Below, piece by piece: positions 59,601 through 64,000 of a DNA stretch of 64,000 nt (position 1 is the first letter of the stretch; the number at the start of each line of letters is the position of its first letter). A program made the translations under genes and the position numbers. The stretch lies in contig CM060202.1 of assembly GCA_030562195.1 (NCBI GenBank), positions 7,626,001 to 7,690,000 of the forward strand. Direction: 5' to 3'. Source of the stretch: Nipponacmea schrenckii. Lineage: Eukaryota; Mollusca; Gastropoda; Lottiidae. The notes under the pieces are model-generated. The model was not told where the DNA came from. It searched no databases and saw only the letters and a program-made list of their open reading frames with translations.

Positions 59601-60951
59601 CAACAAACAGATTACGGTTTTAACCAGAAAACTAATAGATGAATGTTTTAATAAACGTCATTTGAATAATTGTGTTGTGTATTATTTTTTCAGGGAAGCT
59701 ATTAATGCTGAATTAGCTAGAAGACCCGAGATAGGATCTATGATTGCGAATAAGGGACAACAGAAACCTTCTCTGAATGTTGTGTAAGTATCTTTTGGTT
59801 TAGCCTTGGTAGTTGGTCCAGGAATATTCCGAGATAAAATGTGGTGAAGCATTGTAAGATCTGAGCTATTGGTAGTGTTCTTGTCTATACAATGTGACCC
59901 TAATATAAACAAGGATTATCGAAAAACGAATTCAAAACCTAATAAATAATGGTGGATCATACTCGAATATTTTAAGATGTAACAAAGATCTATCATGGAT
60001 ATATATTGATGGCTTCCTTCAAGTTTTGAGAGTCAGTTTTCTTTTCAAGGGCCACATTTTTGTCACATTTTTTAAAAATTATATGCAGATCGTCATCTTT
60101 CGAAATTAGGAAGGAGTCGTTCTGGGAGCATGTTGCCCATCTTGCTTGTTGTTCATAAGCGATGTGGAAGCTATGAGAAACGTCGTACTTGTACATCGTT
60201 GCTACTGATTCATAGAACAGGATTAATGGAAAATTTCAAATCGTTTCAGTGATGGTACAGATAGTTGTGTGTCCAGTCAAAATTCCTTAACGCAATTCAG
60301 AAAATATAATGGTGCATGCTATGTCTTAGAAGGTGAAGATGTTGACATGATAGAATGCCAGTAAGTCTTAAATTTATTTTAACAACTTATTTGACAACTT
60401 TCTACAGTATCTACATTAAAAGGAATCGTGTATATGAAAGACAAAATTACATAGTCAACACGTTTGTCAGGCTCAGTTGTTCTATTGAGTCATGTTGTGA
60501 AGGAATGGGTATGTCCTGTTTCACTAGCTTAACCCTCAATCCTACTTTTATATCTAGGATAACATTCTAGGTTTACAAGTCCGCCGTGATAGGGATCCTG
60601 TCTATCAGTTGTCCTTGGCTAAACCTCTTGGCATTGATCTTTCCCGGATTATCCAATTAAAGCTCGGTGGACTGGAATTCTGAGTGAAGATAACTTATTC
60701 AAGGTCATTGAAATTACCAGCTCAATCTGGAAATAAAAGCAACCCATCTCATTTTCATTTTCAGATCTGCCAACTGTAACCAATGTAACACGAGTGGTGC
60801 CCAATCAAATATCCAAGGATTGTGCGTGCCTCAGTACCAGAACATCAACCTCATGGCTTACTGTGTGAACGCTCCAGATGTTAATAACAAGATTTCTCGA
60901 CAACAGGTTCCTGTCCCCATGTTCTGTGGTTGTAGAATGGTTCAATGTTAA
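56654..60951 (+). CDS. Secreted low-complexity protein with Cys-rich C-terminal domain, 5 exons
   Basis: Exons: 56654-56659, 57608-59475, 59694-59783, 60250-60360, 60765-60951; phases agree, 753 codons. The first exon encodes only Met-Lys. Signal peptide [16 protein letters not shown] marks a secreted product. Residues ~20-590 lack cysteine and are low-complexity: Asn/Asp/His/Pro-rich blocks, a Pro-Ala-His repeat ([18 protein letters not shown], ~270-305) and a Thr-rich repeat of TGSTDTT units (~345-405) that could be O-glycosylated. The last ~145 residues carry 11 cysteines (QSC, DSC, GAC, IEC, ANC, NQC, GLC, AYC, FCGC, VQC). That spacing, with CGC near the end and a long poorly conserved prodomain, recalls a cystine-knot or spaetzle-like ligand; a shell or mucus matrix protein is the alternative. 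I do not recognise the gene. AATAAA at 60950 overlaps the stop; another is near 61330. Confidence 0.85.
58680..58870 (+). repeat. Coding minisatellite (Thr-rich repeat)
   Basis: Direct repeats of 30 bp (ACTGGAAGTACAGACACAAC plus AAGTCTC) inside exon 2 of the secreted-protein gene, encoding [13 protein letters not shown] units. The central three copies are almost identical at base level, suggesting recent expansion. Confidence 0.85.
60555..60720 (+). repeat. Dispersed repeat family S, forward copy
   Basis: Contains CCGCCGTGATAGGGATCC, GGCATTGATCTTTCCCGGAT and TTCAAGGTCATTGAAATT. It lies in the last intron of the secreted-protein gene and ends ~45 bp before the final exon. Confidence 0.65.
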
Positions 60952-61461
60952 TAAATAAATGGTGGTGTATGTCTTCTTTAAAATTTGCAGCGAAAGTTTT
61001 CAACATTGCATCGAAAGATAATGAGAAAAACCAATTGTATTTTATAGTGGAACAGTCCTCAGCTCTTGACTCTTTCAGTTTCCATAGCAAATAATAAGTT
61101 CCAATACTACTTTATATGGAAAATGAAAAAAATATCTTTTGGCTTTCTTGCTAGTTGTCAATATCATATCAAATTCATCTGAGAAAACAATGATTATTCG
61201 GAAATCAATTAAAACAAGAATTAGGAAAGCTTTTGCATAAAAATTCGTAATAAATTAACAATTTGGATGAAAGTTCCTAAAGCTTCATGTAACCATTATA
61301 TTATTTTACTATTATATCGCTAATGTTCTAATAAAAATGTATTATTATTTAACTATTTGAATTAAATCAAGGCCCATTTTGCCAAGAGATTCGATAATTT
61401 TACGAGTTTCACCAGTGTATCCATTAGGTCCGAACACATCATACCCATCTCAACATTTTCT

Positions 61462-61660
61462 GGGGAGCCGCGGTAGTTGAGTGAGCTAGACATTTACTCG
61501 CTAAACTGAGGATCCAGGGTTCATTCCCGGCAAAGGTTGAGATGACCTTTCGTATTGTTTGGACATTTGGACAAGTATGGCTGGGGGAGAAAACTAGGCA
61601 CCAAACACTTGGGATTTTCCGCCCTCTGTGGGGGCGGGAATTTTAAACGTATTTACAAAC
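61462..61660 (+). mobile_element. tRNA-derived SINE
   Basis: Head GCCGCGGTAGTTGAGTGAGC with a B-box-like GGGTTCATTCCCGG. The body differs from the 10949 copy (CTAGGCACCAAACACTTGGG), so it may be another subfamily. Confidence 0.68.
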
Positions 61661-62078
61661 CTCGAATCCACCAAACCTTGATTTATTTGGAAAGATTGAT
61701 GTTTTTGTAGTTCAATCATTGATTGACTTTTGACCTCTATTGACCACCCACTATTTATTATTATGATAAACGTGTTTACTTGTAATCTATATTTATTGTT
61801 GTAGTGTTAGTCTAGCATAATAAACAATCACCTAGATATTCTACAGGTTTTTTTATGGAGTTTAAGTGATGCTAGTGTGTGGTTTTTACTGCAATTACAC
61901 TAAAGTTACATCCTTTCTACATCCAAAAATCTACCAATATCTTAATATTATTACCGCTTTTTCGATAATGATGTCATAAAATTTTGCTTATCGTTTAATT
62001 GCATGAGCTACACATTGCAATTTGACGCCACCCGTGTCTAATATACAAAATAAAGACAGGAAGGAATAAAAATAATTT

Positions 62079-62147
62079 GGGGGGGGGGGGGCTGCAACTT
62101 CCTCGTACCCTCGGCTTCCATTTTTGGAATTTATACCCCCCCCCCCC
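62079..62147. repeat. Facing G13 and C12 runs
   Basis: Thirteen G at 62079-62091 and twelve C at 62136-62147 form an inverted pair, with a further small palindrome (TTCCATTTTTGGAA) between them. Confidence 0.8.
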
Positions 62148-62245
62148 TTAGGAGTCTGGTTACGTAACAGTATCGTGGAAACACGGTTATTGTTGCTTTG
62201 AAACAACAATTGATAAAGAAAAGACATTTTAATAATCATTAAATC

Positions 62246-62400
62246 GAGGAGAAGGAATAGAGGTTGTCGAGAAAGGAGTCGAGATTGAGGAAAGAGGAAT
62301 AGAGGTTGTCGAGAGATGACTCTAGGTTGTTTAGAGAGATAAAACGGTTGACGAGAAAGGGATCGAGGTTGAAGATATAGGAATGGAAGTAAAGGACTCT
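62246..62400. repeat. Purine-rich repeat, GAGAAAGGAGTCGAGATTGA type
   Basis: Imperfect ~45-48 bp units containing GGAATAGAGGTTGTCGAGA, four copies with increasing divergence. Confidence 0.6.
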
Positions 62401-63010
62401 AGGCTGTATTATTTAAGGGTGTACGCTAGCTTTCCACGGTGGTCTGGCTTGTCATCTCTGAAATAGAACAAAGAAGAAAATTTACAGAGTAATAATAATA
62501 ACAATAAGATCTTTCTTAGCCAGAACATTTAGAAACAATAACGAAGCAGGCTACACACACATGTTCTATTAGCAAATATTAAATAAAGTTAAAAATTAAA
62601 TTTAAAAAAAAAAAATCACAGTTAACAATATAATGCAAATTTTTAAATTTTGAAGCTTCTTTGCAAAGTTATGATCCCTTCAATGAACAAGTTATGCTAA
62701 CTGGCAATTTTTTTTCTCGAATAACTGTAGCTTGTCAAGTAACACTATGAGGTTGTCAAAGTAAACAATGACGCTAAGATTTGTGTCAATTTCATAAAAT
62801 ATAAAACGGGAAATCTGTATTAATAAAAGTATCAAAAATATAAATATAAGAATTAAACGTTGGTCTCATTGACATTATTGGTGTGTAAACGGAAAGCATC
62901 ACGTGGCAAAGCTGAAAAATGACTAAGTCACGGTAATAATGCGAATGTGAACAACGTTTATTTCTTAAGAGGAGTAACTCAGACGTGAAGTGAATTTATT
63001 AATCATTTAC

Positions 63011-63184
63011 ATATGCATTCATTTTGACCACCATCCCATTGTCCATATGAGTTGCATATTACTGATCCTCCTCCTAGCAATCCAACATTACATGAAAAAG
63101 TATATGTAGTACCAACACTTCTGGACACGATAGGAGAGTCGAGCATACCATTGATTATAACTGGATCATCATTACATAATATTT
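63011..63184 (-). CDS. Sushi/CCP domain exon (partial gene)
   Basis: A 174-bp phase 1-1 exon, the usual sushi module format. It encodes ILCNDDPVIINGMLDSP, a middle FSCNVG, VICNSYGQWDGG and a final NEC. The four cysteines, the Pro and Asn-Gly after the first, and Gly-x-Trp before the last match the CCP consensus. Sushi modules mediate protein binding in adhesion, complement and receptor proteins. The gene starts beyond the right edge, so its identity is open. A possible acceptor at 62457 downstream would give an immediate split stop (T|AG). Confidence 0.82.
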
Positions 63185-63500
63185 CTGTCAAATTAAACGA
63201 AATAGATTGGTTCAAAACATAAACTAGTTTGGGTTAATGTAGACCAGCATAGTAATCAATATTGTACGGGCTAAAGAGCCACAGTTGTCTACTAATTAAA
63301 AGGAAGCATCTTTACAAAGTTATCAGTCCTATCAATGAACAGGTTATGCTAACTAGCGTTTATTTTTCGATACGCTATAGCTTGTCAAGTGACGCTTTAA
63401 GGTTGCCAATGAAAACAATGACGCTAAGATTTGAGTCAATTTCATAAAATATGAAACAGGGAATCTGTATCAATAAAAGTATCAAAAATATAAATATAAA

Positions 63501-63555
63501 TTAAACGTTGGTGTCATTGACATTATTGGTGTCTGTCAATGAGACCAACGTTTAA
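63501..63555. repeat. 22-bp inverted repeat with 11-bp spacer
   Basis: TTAAACGTTGGTGTCATTGA at 63501 faces its near-inverse ending CCAACGTTTAA at 63555, with one mismatch in 22. The homologous site in the other duplicate (~62855) has only one arm. Confidence 0.8.
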
Positions 63556-63618
63556 TTCTAAAAAAAAAGTATAAAGTAGAGTAACTCGGACGTGAAAAGG
63601 AATTCATTAATCATTTAC

Positions 63619-63792
63619 CTGTACATTCAGTTTGACCACCATCCCATTGTCCGCATTCATTGCATATTATTGCTCCCATTCCTGTAAATCCTGCATCGCA
63701 TGTAAAACTATAGTTAGTACCAATACTTCTGGACACGATAGGGGAGTCGAGCGTACCATTGGCTATAACTGGATCATCATTACATAATATTT
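63619..63792 (-). CDS. Sushi/CCP domain exon, upstream duplicate (partial gene)
   Basis: Same length and phase as 63011-63184 and highly similar in protein (ILCNDDPVIANGTLDSP, FTCDAGFTG, CNECGQWDGGQTEC). Acceptor GGCAG, donor ACAG|GTAAAT. The intron sequences before both exons also match, so this is a tandem exon duplication. An exon further upstream must lie outside the window. Confidence 0.82.
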
Positions 63793-63904
63793 CTGCCAAA
63801 TAAAACGAAATAAAATGGTTCAAAACATAAACTAGTTTGGGTTAATGTAGACCAGCATAGTAATCAATACTTTACGGGCTAAAGGGCCACAGTTGTCTAC
63901 TAAT

Positions 63905-64000
63905 AAAAGGAATTCTTCGGCTTAGAATGAATATTTACATGAAATTTTTTAAACAAGGACAATAAGGGCATTTATTCATCAGTACTTTTTCCTGCTGCCA
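63905..64000. mobile_element. Palindromic MITE family A, cut by the window edge
   Basis: AAGGAATTCTTCGGCTTAGA is a worn left end, then AATATTTACATGAAATTTTT, TATTCATCAGTAC and CCTGCTGCCA follow the family order until the sequence ends. Confidence 0.6.

Larger units (their letters stand above)
60952..62456. other. Intergenic DNA with a SINE and simple repeats
   Basis: Between the secreted-protein gene and the sushi gene. It holds a SINE (61462-61660), facing G and C runs (62079-62147) and a purine-rich repeat (62246-62400). No coding exon I can support. Confidence 0.5.

Noticed and set aside
62411..62457. Possible last exon of the sushi gene after acceptor TTTCAG
   Set aside because: Joining it to the phase-1 sushi exon gives an immediate TAG; the longer frame needs a different phase. 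Too little to list as an exon.

Overview
The window is animal nuclear DNA: AT-rich, intron-rich, with GT-AG splice sites and dense short repeats. A Penelope-like retroelement, pogo/Tigger-type and hAT-type DNA elements, tRNA-derived SINEs and a 'pearl'-like element (CCGT microsatellite followed by ~161-bp repeats, best known from bivalves) suggest a marine invertebrate, probably a mollusc. That taxonomic call is inference.

Four protein-coding loci can be supported. (1) On the minus strand, 16296 down to 1508, lies a complete voltage-sensing phosphatase (VSP/TPTE family): four-helix voltage sensor, basic linker, PTEN-like phosphatase and C2 domain, resolved into 14 exons whose phases all agree. 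An extra exon at 29574-29172 may be its true 5' end. (2) On the plus strand, 19769-53207, lies an ANKLE2 (LEM4) orthologue of 11 exons and 1082 codons, with a 25-kb fifth intron. (3) On the plus strand, 56654-60951, lies a secreted, low-complexity protein of 753 codons with a cysteine-rich C-terminal domain. (4) On the minus strand, 63792 down to 63011, lie two duplicated sushi/CCP exons of a gene that runs off the right edge.

Layout: 1-1507 holds a palindromic MITE and a minisatellite. 1508-16296 is VSP; its last intron holds a 5.6-kb Penelope-like insertion (1687-7242) made of one reverse and two tandem forward copies, bounded by a 12-bp target duplication. 16297-19768 is mostly featureless. 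19769-53207 is ANKLE2; its giant intron (22845-47816) collects a nested transposon complex (22942-25581), hAT MITEs, a Tigger derivative, other MITEs and several minisatellites, and also holds the candidate first VSP exon. 53208-56653 is the ANKLE2 3' UTR and intergenic DNA. 56654-60951 is the secreted-protein gene. 60952-64000 holds a SINE, purine-rich repeats and the sushi exons.

The genes are unrelated in function: membrane phosphoinositide signalling, nuclear-envelope reassembly, a secreted matrix or ligand-like protein, and a complement-type adhesion module. The most notable arrangement is that VSP and ANKLE2 may be interlocked on opposite strands, each with 5' exons inside an intron of the other. 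A palindromic MITE family of about 335 bp recurs at least 11 times.
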